Shown here: piece by piece, positions 50,925 to 60,147 of the stretch | How the letters are laid out: each line of letters starts with the position of its first letter | Numbering within the stretch: the first letter of the stretch is position 1 | Source: Micromonospora sp. WMMD1102 | Lineage (GTDB): Bacteria > Actinomycetota > Actinomycetes > Mycobacteriales > Micromonosporaceae | Direction: 5' to 3' | DNA: 64,000 nucleotides | NCBI RefSeq assembly: GCF_029626265.1 | Contig: NZ_JARUBN010000001.1 | Span: 8,559,001 to 8,623,000, forward strand | Notes under the pieces: generated by a model | Told to the model about the DNA's origin: nothing | What the model saw: only the letters and a program-made list of their open reading frames with translations | Database searches by the model: none | Made by a program: the position numbers and the translations under genes

Positions 50925-51101
50925 TCCCTCGCTCAGAGTTACTGCACTGGGAAGTCTTCTCAGCTACGGGTTGCTTCCGGTGCAAACCCTGGCTCGTCCG
51001 GGAACCAAGGTCGCAAACCCGACAAGAAAAATGCCTCACTGGCCGCGCTGTCTCGGCGACCGGTGGCCATACCGCAACTAAAGGTTGTGCTGCGCAGTAC
51101 G

Positions 51102-52469
51102 CAGGGTCATTGCGTTCTGGGGTAGCTGCTGGTCATTGCAGTGATGAGGTCGTGCGGGCGACGGTCGGCGCGTCTGGTGGCGCGGGCGATGTTGGTATCG
51201 CCGTTGGTGCGGTGGTAACTGGCCGCGGTGTTACGTAGCGTCGCCATGATTGCGGGGCCGGTGCCGGTTCTGGCTTGGTGGAGGTCTTCACGGAACGTGA
51301 CGTCGCGGACATGATGGACCTGATTCTCGATCAGCCACTCGTTTCGGGCCCAGGACTGCAGGTCCGCGGGTTGGGCGTGCTCGGCGGGGAGGGAGATGGT
51401 GTAGTAGGCGGTTTCCCTGGTGGTCTTGCCCTTGAGGGTGCGGGTGCGGGTGATCCGGACGGCCTGCTCGGCGTGAGGGAACAGCAGACCGCCGGGGGTG
51501 GCTACGGTGAGCGCCTTGACCGTGCGGGTCTCCCGCCGGCCGTGACCGGTTTCGCGGCGTCGGTCACCCACCGGGACCTGGGCCCAGGGCAAGGCCTTGA
51601 GCTGGGCAAACACGGTCGGCTGGTTACCTTTGACCGGGATGAGCAGGTCGGCGCCGCGAGCGGCGACCTCGGTCGCGTGGCTGGTCTGTGTATGGAGGGC
51701 GTCGGCCACGAAGATGAGGCCGTCCAGGCTACCCAGAACCTGTTCGACCGCGTCCAGCAGTGGGGTGAACGCGGGGATTTCGTTGCTTTTCGCGGCCACG
51801 GTGACCTGAGCGAGCACGATGCCGGTGCTGGTGTCCAGCGCGGACAGCAGGTGGACCCGGCTGCCATCGGCGCGGCGGGCGCCGCGCATGGTCTTGCCGT
51901 CGATGGCGATGACGATCCGGTACCGCCGAGGTCGGGGCGTGACCGGAGGCGGGACGCGGGTACGCAGCCAGTCGGCGAGCACGGTGGCCAGCAGGTCAGC
52001 GTCCAACCTGGTCAGCAGCCGCCAGATCGTGGTCGCGGCCGGGACGGCGCGGATGAACCCGAGCCGGGCCCTGGCGAGGTCATCGAGGTCGTGCAGCCAG
52101 TCCGCGATGGCCGCGAACGATGATGCGCCGGCGGTCACGGCGCACACCGCGACGGTCAGTAGCCCGACGAGCGGGTAACGCGCCCCACGCGGGGACCGGG
52201 GGTCCGCGATGGTGGCCAACGAGTGCTGGAGCCCAGCTTCTTCACCCTCGGTGACAAGGCGCGGTGGCGAGTCGGTGGGGGTGCGAACTGCGGACAGTAC
52301 CTGAATCGGGCATGCTGACATCGCGGGTGAGGTCCTCAAGGTGTCCGGGAGCGTCGAGAACTCCATGATCACCTACAGGCCTCACCCGCCTTCCTCAACC
52401 CCGCAAGGGTCCGCCCACCCCGGGAATCCCCAGTTCAACGGCCACTCGACCAAACACGCAATAGCCCTG
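51102..52469 (-). mobile_element. ISAs1-family insertion sequence (1368 bp)
   Basis: The ends are CAGGGTCATTGCGTTCTGG (51102-51120) and CAAACACGCAATAGCCCTG (52451-52469), imperfect inverted repeats sharing CAGGG..ATTGCGT. They are flanked by a perfect 10-bp duplication GCGCAGTACG (51092-51101 and 52470-52479). It lies in the gap downstream of pglX and interrupts no recognisable gene. The flanking host sequence is otherwise unremarkable. Confidence 0.9.
51107..52372 (-). CDS. ISAs1-family transposase
   Basis: A 421-codon transposase with ISAs1 (H-repeat-associated) hallmarks: LATIADPRSPRGARYPLVGLL, the first catalytic Asp in IAIDGKTMRGARR, the second in FVADALHTQTSHA, and the C-terminal WLIENQVHHVRDVTFREDLHQARTGTGP containing the Glu. 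The start is GTG 52372 or ATG 52366. The gene is intact and fills almost the whole element. Confidence 0.95.
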   Translation of the reverse strand: MIMEFSTLPDTLRTSPAMSACPIQVLSAVRTPTDSPPRLVTEGEEAGLQHSLATIADPRSPRGARYPLVGLLTVAVCAVTAGASSFAAIADWLHDLDDLARARLGFIRAVPAATTIWRLLTRLDADLLATVLADWLRTRVPPPVTPRPRRYRIVIAIDGKTMRGARRADGSRVHLLSALDTSTGIVLAQVTVAAKSNEIPAFTPLLDAVEQVLGSLDGLIFVADALHTQTSHATEVAARGADLLIPVKGNQPTVFAQLKALPWAQVPVGDRRRETGHGRRETRTVKALTVATPGGLLFPHAEQAVRITRTRTLKGKTTRETAYYTISLPAEHAQPADLQSWARNEWLIENQVHHVRDVTFREDLHQARTGTGPAIMATLRNTAASYHRTNGDTNIARATRRADRRPHDLITAMTSSYPRTQ

Positions 52470-52617
52470 GCGCAGTACGCGCCTCGATTGGTTGCCACCT
52501 GATTAGATGCTGCCAGAAGACGGTTGTGGGAATGCGCTTCTGGAAGCCCTGTGGCACGGTCGTGAGGGCTCTTTACCGTGCGGGGTGAATGAGCGTTAGC
52601 TTGAAGGCGGCCACAGT

Positions 52618-53421
52618 ATGAACATGCCCGATAATTCGGCCCAGAACCAGCCTCCGGTGGGCCAACAGTTGCCCCCTACTGCTCAATTTCAGCAGGTTCC
52701 TGGACCGCATCCGCTGCCTCCTGCAGGCTGGCAGTCATCCGTTCCGTCACAAGGACCCAATACCCGTGGGCGTCCGTCCTGGCTCATGCCCACTCTTATT
52801 GGTGCGGCCGCGTTTGTCGTGCTGTGTTGTGGTGGCACTATCGCCTTGGGATTAGCCGGTGATACTGGCAAAAATACGGAGTCCGCCAGCGGTGTTTCAG
52901 TAGTCACTCCCACTGCGTCGGCTTCGGAGGCGGAAGTCCCGACCCCGTCAAGCCCGGCACAGGTCAACCCGAAACCCTCCAAGACCCCTGACCTGCCGCT
53001 TCCGACCAAAGCAAAGACCTTTGGAATCGGTGACAAGGTACGGGGTGGGGACTTCGAGTTCACGGTGCACAAAGTGAAGTGCGGGATTTCCCGTGTCGGT
53101 AACGACTTCCTCAATGTCAAGGCGCAGGGCAGCTACTGTCAGATTACCGTGACCGCGAAGAACGTCACCAAAAAAGCTCACCTGTTCCACGCCGACAGCA
53201 CTCTTACTGCCCAGGACAGGGCCGGTCGGGAGTACAGCCCAGATGGACAGGCTGGTATTTACGGCAACCAGGATGCGCAGGGCTTCCTCGACGAGATCAA
53301 CCCGGGAAACTCGGTGCGTGCGAATGTCTATTTCGATGTCCCCAATGGCACGAAACTGAAGTCCGTAACTTTTAGTGCCGGTCTGTTCACGCTGGCGGAG
53401 GATGCTGTTGTCAGTCTCTGA
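52618..53421 (+). CDS. Membrane-anchored DUF4352 protein
   Basis: A 267-codon protein. A Pro/Gln-rich cytoplasmic N-terminus of about 55 residues precedes one membrane helix (PTLIGAAAFVVLCCGGTIALGL), a Ser/Thr/Pro linker and an exported immunoglobulin-like DUF4352 domain (IGDKVRGGDFEFTVHKVKCG, NVKAQGSYCQITVTAKNVTKKAHLF, FDVPNGTKLKSVTF). Two Cys flank the domain as usual. Function is unknown; family members are widespread in Gram-positive envelopes. It lies alone between the ISAs1 element and the STAND-WD40 gene. Confidence 0.8.
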   Translation: MNMPDNSAQNQPPVGQQLPPTAQFQQVPGPHPLPPAGWQSSVPSQGPNTRGRPSWLMPTLIGAAAFVVLCCGGTIALGLAGDTGKNTESASGVSVVTPTASASEAEVPTPSSPAQVNPKPSKTPDLPLPTKAKTFGIGDKVRGGDFEFTVHKVKCGISRVGNDFLNVKAQGSYCQITVTAKNVTKKAHLFHADSTLTAQDRAGREYSPDGQAGIYGNQDAQGFLDEINPGNSVRANVYFDVPNGTKLKSVTFSAGLFTLAEDAVVSL

Positions 53422-53666
53422 CCCGTCGCCAAGATAACTCCGTGGTCGGGGAGGACTGCGTCTGCATCTGATAATCACAGGACCGATCAGAGTCTGGCCA
53501 GCGCGGTGCATGACGAGGACAAGCAACGACTTACTGGGAACAGGACGAGCGGGTAGACGTCGAACCTCGCGGTGCCTGTGCAGCCGTGGCACCCTTCGAT
53601 CCACCCTGTTACTGATCGCTCACGAGCGACTACTGTAGACGCGGGCTGACGACGGGGAGGCGGGTC

Positions 53667-56600
53667 TTGGGGCAGCGGCGTGCGTCGAAGGCTCTGCAAC
53701 TGTCTCTCCTGGTCGTGGCTGTGCTCCTCGAACTCGCGACAAACGTCCTCGCCAACGACGACAGCTCCTGGTTCGTTGGCCTGATGAAGACGGTCGCGGG
53801 GCCGGCGCTGATCATTTTGCTGGCCGGGCTGCTCGTGGGAAACGCGGTCGTGTACTGGTGGGAGAACCCACGCAGTAGACGGCTGACCTGGAACGCGGAC
53901 CGTTCGCCGTACCCGGGCCTTGCGGCCTTCCAGGAGGAGGACGCGGCCGTCTTCTTCGGCCGAGGGGCGCAGGTCTCGGATCTCGTAACTCGGCTACACG
54001 CCCTTGGCGCCGAAGGCTCCTCCCGGTTCGTTTGCGTCACCGGTGCCTCGGGTAGCGGGAAGTCCTCCCTGGTACATGCCGGAGTAGTGCCGCGTCTGCG
54101 GCGCCATCGGTGGCACGTCTTGCCGGCAGTCGCTCCGGCCGGGGAGCCGCTGACCCGGATGGCGTCGATGGCAGCAGACCTGTCCGGTGGTGACCGCGTG
54201 GCACTGCTGCGGGAGCTGCGTTCCCGGCCAGACAGTCTCACGCAGGTTCTGGCCAGGTGGCGGGCCGGTAGCGGCAACCGATACGGGCGGGTGCTGCTGG
54301 TCATCGATCAGATCGAGGAACTGTTCACCCTGTCTGGACCAACCGAGCGGGAACTGTTCCTCGACCGGATCGCGTCCGCACTGGCCGCGGACCGGCGGCT
54401 GTGGGTGCTGGCCACCCTGCGGGTCGAGTTTCTGGCGGATGTCCTCGCCGGTGCACACGCGTCGCTGTTCGCCGCGCCAGTGGCGTTGGGCACCGTCCGC
54501 CCCGCCGACCTGGTGGCAGTCATCGAGCAGCCGGCCCGGCTCGCGGGGATGAGCTTCGAGCCCGGACTGGTCGACGAGATCGTCGAAGACACCGGCACGG
54601 CGGACGCGCTGCCGCTGCTGGCGTACCTGTTGCAGGAGTTGTATCTGGCAACCGGTCCGGATCGGGTGGCGACCCGGCGGGTGTACCAGGAGTTGGGTGG
54701 GGTCGCCGGTGCCCTGGCGCGGCAGGCGGACACGGTCCTCGCCGAGCTGCGCAACTACCACGAACCGGAGACGATCCTGGCCACCCTGCTGCGCCTGGTG
54801 GCGATGGAGGGTCCGGAGCCGACCCGGCGGAGGGTGCCGACCACCGAGTTGGCCGCCGACGAGCGACGGATAGTGCAGGTGTTCACCGATGCACGGCTGT
54901 TGACCACCGATGTCTCCGACGGCGTACCGATCGTGCAGGTTGCCCACGAGGCGCTGTTCCGGCAGTGGCCGCCGTTGCGGCAGCAGGTCGCCGCACGGGC
55001 GGAGGCGTTGAAGCGACGGACAGAACTGGACCGCTGGGCGGGCGACTGGCTGCGGTCCGGGCGCAGCCCGGACTATCTGCTCACCGGCGCTCGGCTTGAG
55101 CTGGCAGGGCAGTGGCTGGAGGCGATGACCTCAGCCGGCCAGGACTCGCCGAGCGCCCGCGCGCTGGTGGAGGCGTCGCAGGCCCGGGACACCGCGTTCC
55201 TGCGCCGGGTGTCGGAGTCGGTCGGCAGGTACGCGATGACCAACATCGACCGATATCCGGAGCTGGCGATCCTGCTCACCTCGGCGGCGCTCGTCGAATG
55301 CCCGCCCACGCCGATCGCTCGGCACGCGCTGATGGCGGCTCTGGCGTTCAGCCATGGTGAGGCCGTGCTCGCCGGCCACACCGACGCGGTACGCGGGGTC
55401 GCCTGGTCACCCGACGGGCGGCACCTGGCGAGCGCCTCACGAGATGGCACGGCGCGGATCTGGCACACCGACGGCGAAACGGTGCTGCGGGTGCTGCGCG
55501 GGCATACCGGAATGGTCGAGGCCATCGCCTGGTCACCGGATGCGACGACGGTCGCGACGGCGTCTCGGGATGCCACGGTCAGGGTCTGGAACGCGGAAAC
55601 CGGGGCCACGATCCAGGTGTTGGAGTGCGGCGACTCCGCGCGAGGGGTGGCATGGTCGCCGGACGGCACACTGCTTGCCGGCACAAGCCGTGATCAGGCT
55701 GTGCGACTCTGGGACACCGCCACCTGGCAGCTCCGGAACACCCTCACCGAACATAGCGGTGATGTCTGGGGTGTCCACTGGGCGCCCGACTCCACCCGCC
55801 TCGCTACTGCCTCGCACGACCGCACCGTAATCGTGTGGGACGTGGCCACTGGTCGCCCGACTGTCACGTTGCGCGGGCACCAGGACTTCGTCGAAGCGGT
55901 GGCGTGGTCGCCGGACGGGCAGTCGATCGCGACCGGCTCGGGAGATCACACCATCCGGTTCTGGAATCCACGCACAGGTGACCAGCAGACGTCTCTCGGT
56001 GGTTACCGCGATCCCATCTGGTCGATCGCGTGGACACCTGATGGGGAACGGATCGTGTCCGCCAGCGGCGACGGTACGGCCCAGGTGTGGGACGTACACC
56101 GGTCGCGAGAAGTCGCGGGGCTGCGCGGGCACTCGCAGACCCTCTGGTGTGTGGCGGTTTCTCCGGACGGCCATCGCGTCATCACCGGCTCCGGAGACAA
56201 CACCGCTCGGCTCTGGTCCTTGCACCCACCAGGGGCGGAGCGGGCGAGCCTGGCTGACCATCGGGATCGTGTCACCGCGGTCGCCGTGTCGAGTGCCGGC
56301 GTGGTGGTGACCGGTTCGTCTGACGCCAGCGTTCGCCGATGGCGTCCTTTCGCGTCCAGCCGTTCAACCGTCGCGGTCGGCGCGCCCGTCATCGCGCTGG
56401 CGCTGCCCCGAGCTGCCGACCCTGCGGCCGTCGCGTTGCAGGACGGCTCAGTGCGCCTCATCCACTCCGACGGGGAAGACGTGCTGCTCGCCGACGGCTT
56501 GGAGTACGAGTCGATCGCCTGGTCACCGGACGGGACGAGGCTTGCCGCCGGTGGCAAGGACAACACCATCCATCTCTTCGACGCACGTACGCGAGCGGCT

Positions 56601-57194
56601 GCCGGCACACTTCGGGGCCACACTGACTGGGTCGGAGCGTTGGCCTTCTCGCCCAGCGGACGCTATCTGGCGTCAGGCTCCGATGACCGAGTCGTACGTG
56701 TGTGGGACATGGAGAACCCGAGCAACGTGATCGTCTTGGCCGGGCACCAAAACTATGTCGACGGGGTGTGCTGGGCTCCCGACGAACGATCCCTCGCCAG
56801 TTGCTCGGCCGACTGGACCACTCGCGTCTGGGATCTGCCCGCAGGCACCTGCGCCCAGGTGCTCACCGGACACGAACGCCGGGTGCGGGCTGTCGCATGG
56901 TCCCCCGATGGCCGCTGGCTGGCCTCCGGGTCCGACGACCGCACCGTCCGCCTCTGGTCGCACGATCACGAGTTCCGGTCTGAGATTATCGGCGTACACC
57001 GCGACGCCGTCACCAGCATCGCCTGGATGCCGGACGGTGAGCAGGTGGTCACCGGGTCAGTGGACGCAACCGCTCGTGTCTGGGCCATCGAGGTCGATCC
57101 GCAGGAACTTGCGGCTGCCGCGCGTTCCCGGGTGTTCCGGGGATTGACGGCCGACGAGCGGCGTGCGCATCTGCTGCCCGTTCAGCACGAGTAG
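53667..57194 (+). CDS. Membrane-anchored nSTAND1-type NTPase with 14 WD40 repeats
   Basis: A 1175-codon protein. Two hydrophobic segments occur at residues about 10-30 and 42-65, then the PYPGLAAFQEEDAAVFFGRG opening typical of nSTAND1 proteins, Walker A TGASGSGKSS (125-134) and Walker B LLVIDQIEELF. A helical arm is followed by 14 consecutive WD40 repeats (each with GH...V..VAWSPDG...SGS.D.T.R.W), enough for two seven-bladed propellers. The start codon is TTG 53667 after GGGGAGG. STAND proteins of this layout act as ligand-triggered sensors, some in anti-phage defence. The location inside a BREX island supports that, but no effector domain besides the membrane segments is visible. Confidence 0.88.
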   Translation: MGQRRASKALQLSLLVVAVLLELATNVLANDDSSWFVGLMKTVAGPALIILLAGLLVGNAVVYWWENPRSRRLTWNADRSPYPGLAAFQEEDAAVFFGRGAQVSDLVTRLHALGAEGSSRFVCVTGASGSGKSSLVHAGVVPRLRRHRWHVLPAVAPAGEPLTRMASMAADLSGGDRVALLRELRSRPDSLTQVLARWRAGSGNRYGRVLLVIDQIEELFTLSGPTERELFLDRIASALAADRRLWVLATLRVEFLADVLAGAHASLFAAPVALGTVRPADLVAVIEQPARLAGMSFEPGLVDEIVEDTGTADALPLLAYLLQELYLATGPDRVATRRVYQELGGVAGALARQADTVLAELRNYHEPETILATLLRLVAMEGPEPTRRRVPTTELAADERRIVQVFTDARLLTTDVSDGVPIVQVAHEALFRQWPPLRQQVAARAEALKRRTELDRWAGDWLRSGRSPDYLLTGARLELAGQWLEAMTSAGQDSPSARALVEASQARDTAFLRRVSESVGRYAMTNIDRYPELAILLTSAALVECPPTPIARHALMAALAFSHGEAVLAGHTDAVRGVAWSPDGRHLASASRDGTARIWHTDGETVLRVLRGHTGMVEAIAWSPDATTVATASRDATVRVWNAETGATIQVLECGDSARGVAWSPDGTLLAGTSRDQAVRLWDTATWQLRNTLTEHSGDVWGVHWAPDSTRLATASHDRTVIVWDVATGRPTVTLRGHQDFVEAVAWSPDGQSIATGSGDHTIRFWNPRTGDQQTSLGGYRDPIWSIAWTPDGERIVSASGDGTAQVWDVHRSREVAGLRGHSQTLWCVAVSPDGHRVITGSGDNTARLWSLHPPGAERASLADHRDRVTAVAVSSAGVVVTGSSDASVRRWRPFASSRSTVAVGAPVIALALPRAADPAAVALQDGSVRLIHSDGEDVLLADGLEYESIAWSPDGTRLAAGGKDNTIHLFDARTRAAAGTLRGHTDWVGALAFSPSGRYLASGSDDRVVRVWDMENPSNVIVLAGHQNYVDGVCWAPDERSLASCSADWTTRVWDLPAGTCAQVLTGHERRVRAVAWSPDGRWLASGSDDRTVRLWSHDHEFRSEIIGVHRDAVTSIAWMPDGEQVVTGSVDATARVWAIEVDPQELAAAARSRVFRGLTADERRAHLLPVQHE

Positions 57195-57198
57195 GGAT

Positions 57199-57495
57199 CT
57201 ACAGCACTGTCTCCACCTGGCGGACCTGCTCATCGAGTAGGAACTGCGACGGATCGAGGTTCACCGCTTCTCGCTGCGGAGACGCCCAGTAGCGGGCGTT
57301 GGCCTCCTCGAACGAGTCGTCCCCGTCGTAGGAGATCACCCAGATGTGCTCGCTGCGCTCCCGGTCCACCCAGGAGCCGGAGATCTCGAAGCCGAACTGC
57401 TGGCGCAGCGGAACCACCAACGTGCGCCACTTGGCCACCCACTCGTCCAGCCGCTCCGGCCGCACTGTGTAGGTGCGGATCTGACTGAGTCTCAC
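57199..57495 (-). CDS. NIPSNAP-family protein
   Basis: A 98-codon protein of the dimeric alpha/beta-barrel NIPSNAP family: LSQIRTYTVRPERLDEWVAKWR at the N-terminus, SGSWVDRERSEHIWVISYDGDDSFEEANARYWASP in the middle. GTG 57495 has GGGAG 9 bases upstream; GTG 57513 is in frame too. Function is unknown. It is convergent with the STAND-WD40 gene, with 4 bases between the two stop codons. Confidence 0.8.
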   Translation of the reverse strand: MRLSQIRTYTVRPERLDEWVAKWRTLVVPLRQQFGFEISGSWVDRERSEHIWVISYDGDDSFEEANARYWASPQREAVNLDPSQFLLDEQVRQVETVL

Positions 57496-57898
57496 TGGAC
57501 ACGCTCCCGACACGAGTACCTTCCGGACCTGCCTCGCCGTGCGGGGATAACCAGCACCGCAGCCTAACGTCGAACCTTACGCTGCAATGTCGACTTCGCT
57601 ACGCCAAGCGGTACCACCAGCACTACCGGGTGCGCTACTGGCGGTAACTTCAGTGACCCTCCGTGACGAATGGCCTGGGTGCGTCTATCGATTGGCTTTC
57701 TCTCATGCCGAGAAGAGTGCGTTCGTTTCCAGAAGAAGAGTACATATACGGGCGAAACTTCTGAATCCGCCTAACCCGACCGAGGACCCCACACCCTAGG
57801 ATCCCGAATTGATCAACCGCTCTCTCAACCAGGCGACTCTTCGACGGAAGTTGCACAGCATCTAGTAGGATGGCGCGACTGGTCACTTGGGGGTAACC
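57496..57898. other. Intergenic stretch, nothing identified
   Basis: I find no convincing gene, RNA or repeat in these 403 bases. The right half is A/T-richer than average. GGGGG just before 57899 could serve as a ribosome site for the next gene. Confidence 0.5.
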
Positions 57899-58863
57899 GT
57901 GGCAGTGAAGCGAGCGCGGCAGGTCAAGGCATTCGTAATGCACGGTCGTACGCTGCGCAGCCTCCTTAACTACGATGGCTTCTTTCGGTGGTTGGCCAAC
58001 CTCCCGTATGCCGATACCGAGGCGGCAGTAGCTCAAGATCAGGTTATCGCCGTAACTGCGGCCACGATCGAAGACGACCTTATCCATTTCCGTTTCGTGA
58101 GTGGAAATCCGAGGGAAATTCCCCTTCTGTTTGATCGCCAGACCGGTGCAACGATGGAAGCAAGGACGCCCGACAATACTTGGCTCGCCGAGGCGACGCG
58201 CGTCTCGGTTATGCGCAGGATCGCCTCATATTCATTGAAAACCGCCGTCGCGGTGTCAGTGCCACGAGTCTTGAGCGCTACTTCTTCCGAATTAGCGCTA
58301 ATCGCGGGTACGGTCCGGTTGACCTAGATCTAGACCCATTGCCGGCACTCTCCCTAGAGCGCGAGATCCTGGACCTGAGTCGGATCAAAGAGGCATCGAT
58401 TGTAGTTAACCGTCCAAATGTCGATTGGAACGATGCGAGTGATGTTCTTTCCGAGCTTGCAGGTGATTCGAAGGGCAAGGATGCTGCGGTTGTTATTCAT
58501 GCTCCCCGAGGGGAATCCCTGAGCAAAGAAGAGGGTATCATTAGCGTTATTATCGGGAATATCCGGCGACGGCTTCCTAACGTGCGCGACATGCGTGTGG
58601 TGGGTCGCCGTGAGGGCGAAACGACCGACCACACAGTCTCGCTTCAACGGCATCAGTTGCGCGTGAAAGCGCAGGTCGACGATGGAGCTCCCGCAGAGGA
58701 ACAAGATGAGAGCGTCTGGGTAGCAGTGAGGCGCCTTGCCGCAGAAGCCCGCTTGATCGTCCGGGGCGAGGCTCCAGCTCCTGAGCCCGACATATCGCTT
58801 CTTCCAGTGAGCGAGCCGCGAACGCTTCAGGACGCGGGCGACAACGACAGTCCCGGCAGCTAG
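57899..58863 (+). pseudogene. Frameshifted gene of unknown family, upstream of a four-helix membrane protein
   Basis: The first frame encodes 100 codons (KRARQVKAFVMHGRTLRSLL ... TPDNTWLAEAT) and then drifts. From 58201 another frame continues RLGYAQDRLIFIENRRRG, SATSLERYFFRISANRGYGP, AAVVIHAPRGESLSKEEGII to 58863. Two extra bases (58199-58200, in a CGCGCG run) separate them; without them the product would be 320 residues. The protein is cytosolic and not recognised. Its size and the membrane partner next to it recall Kiwa (KwaB about 315 residues with a four-helix KwaA), but gene order differs and I cannot confirm a DUF4868 domain. Confidence 0.6.
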
Positions 58864-58910
58864 AGGGCCCGTAGGTCAAAGTTGTCATACCCCAGCCATA
58901 TGCTCTTGCT

Positions 58911-59627
58911 ATGAGCGGCACCTCGGAGGCCCCAGGCGGCACCATGAAGGAAAGCCGTGCGATGCCAAGACAACGAACCTTCAGATTTACGCGGCGTTAT
59001 CTACTTCCGAGGCTTTGGGAAACCATCCTCCATAAGAATGCTGCCTTGAGTGTGCTGTTCTCCGGAGCTCTGACTTTTTTAGCGTTCCGTTTTGCTTGGG
59101 TTCCTGCCTTGCAAAAGGTGGCAGTCAAGGACCTTGTCGCAGGGATGCTGGCCTTCTCCGCCTTGGGTTTCGGCGCCGCCACAGCTGCTACTGTGCTTGC
59201 GTTAGGTATTCCCCGCGGTCAGCTTTATTACACCATGATCACCAACGGCCCTGGTGCGCCACGTGCTCGAATCACCAAGACTGACACCGGCTGGCAAGCA
59301 GAGGCTGTCGACCCGGACGAGGAGCCGCTTCTTGAATCGAAACTTTATGGTCAAAGGTTCCGATCGTTTTACGGCGATCTAATCTTCACCTTCGTGTGGA
59401 CGCTAGGCGCTCAGCTTGGCCTCGGAGTGGTTAGTCTTTTATACTTCGCGATAGCGGGTGACCTAAATATGGTTGATTGCTCGAACTGCCGCCGATCGAG
59501 TCTTGGTCTTTTCATAATGGCATCCGCAACCATCTATGCCATTCTTCAGATGGGGTCTCTCCTTCGTGCGATGGCCGACTACGCCCTAAATCAAGAAATT
59601 TACGATAGGCGCGAGATCGGTCTTTAG
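58911..59627 (+). CDS. Four-helix integral membrane protein, unknown function
   Basis: A 238-codon protein with four hydrophobic segments near residues 44-63, 74-97, 157-180 and 198-220, and a soluble loop of about 55 residues between helices 2 and 3. The N-terminus is strongly basic (RQRTFRFTRRYLLPRLWE). No motif is recognised. It follows the frameshifted gene by 47 bases on the same strand, both have lower GC than the surroundings, and together they look like a transferred two-gene unit (cytosolic sensor plus membrane effector). Confidence 0.7.
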   Translation: MSGTSEAPGGTMKESRAMPRQRTFRFTRRYLLPRLWETILHKNAALSVLFSGALTFLAFRFAWVPALQKVAVKDLVAGMLAFSALGFGAATAATVLALGIPRGQLYYTMITNGPGAPRARITKTDTGWQAEAVDPDEEPLLESKLYGQRFRSFYGDLIFTFVWTLGAQLGLGVVSLLYFAIAGDLNMVDCSNCRRSSLGLFIMASATIYAILQMGSLLRAMADYALNQEIYDRREIGL

Positions 59628-59900
59628 CTGTTGCGGCGCGGCAAATAATCCCGTAGAGGCGGCCAGAAGCAGGTGTTCGGCTCGGCTCTACTCGGCAGTG
59701 CACACGAATCTCGTTGGATCTTTCGTTCAGTGCTTTCGGAACACTTGTGACGGGCTCTCATGCCGCTGACGGCGCGGCGATACCAACGGGGTGGATGCTC
59801 CTCGCAGCCGGCCCGCTGTAGTCCGGCTTCTGCGCAAGAGCGGACGTCACCCTCCGAACGAGCCAACTTGGAGGTGGCGATGCCGGCGGCATTTCTCGGC

Positions 59901-60128
59901 TCAGGCCCTGCCGTTCAGCGCGCTTGTGAGTCCGGGGTCTCGCTGTAGACCGCTGGTGAAGCTGGTCCAGGCGTGCGGGGTGAACCGAAGCACTGGCCCC
60001 GTCGGATCCTTCGAATCCCGTACCCCGACCGCCGCTGCTAGTCCGGTGACCTCGACGCAGTTCGAGTCGTTGGCACCACTGCGGCTGCTCTTGCGCCAGG
60101 CGGCCTGACTCAGGTCGGGGGCGGTCAT
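59901..60128 (-). CDS. DUF397 protein
   Basis: A 75-codon protein with the DUF397 signature: AAWRKSSRSGANDSNCVEV, VGVRDSKDPTGPVLRFTPHAW and F. ATG 60128 follows GAGGAG. It is 19 bases after the HTH-DUF5753 gene. Such pairs (WhiJ/BldB-associated in Streptomyces) are small regulatory modules, and the DUF397 protein antagonises the HTH partner in some studied cases. Confidence 0.92.
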   Translation of the reverse strand: MTAPDLSQAAWRKSSRSGANDSNCVEVTGLAAAVGVRDSKDPTGPVLRFTPHAWTSFTSGLQRDPGLTSALNGRA

Positions 60129-60147
60129 GGTCGTCTCCTCGTACGGA

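Noticed and set aside
59628..59900. Several small ORFs between the four-helix membrane gene and the DUF397 gene
   Set aside because: All are short, lack ribosome sites and show no protein-like composition; treated as non-coding.
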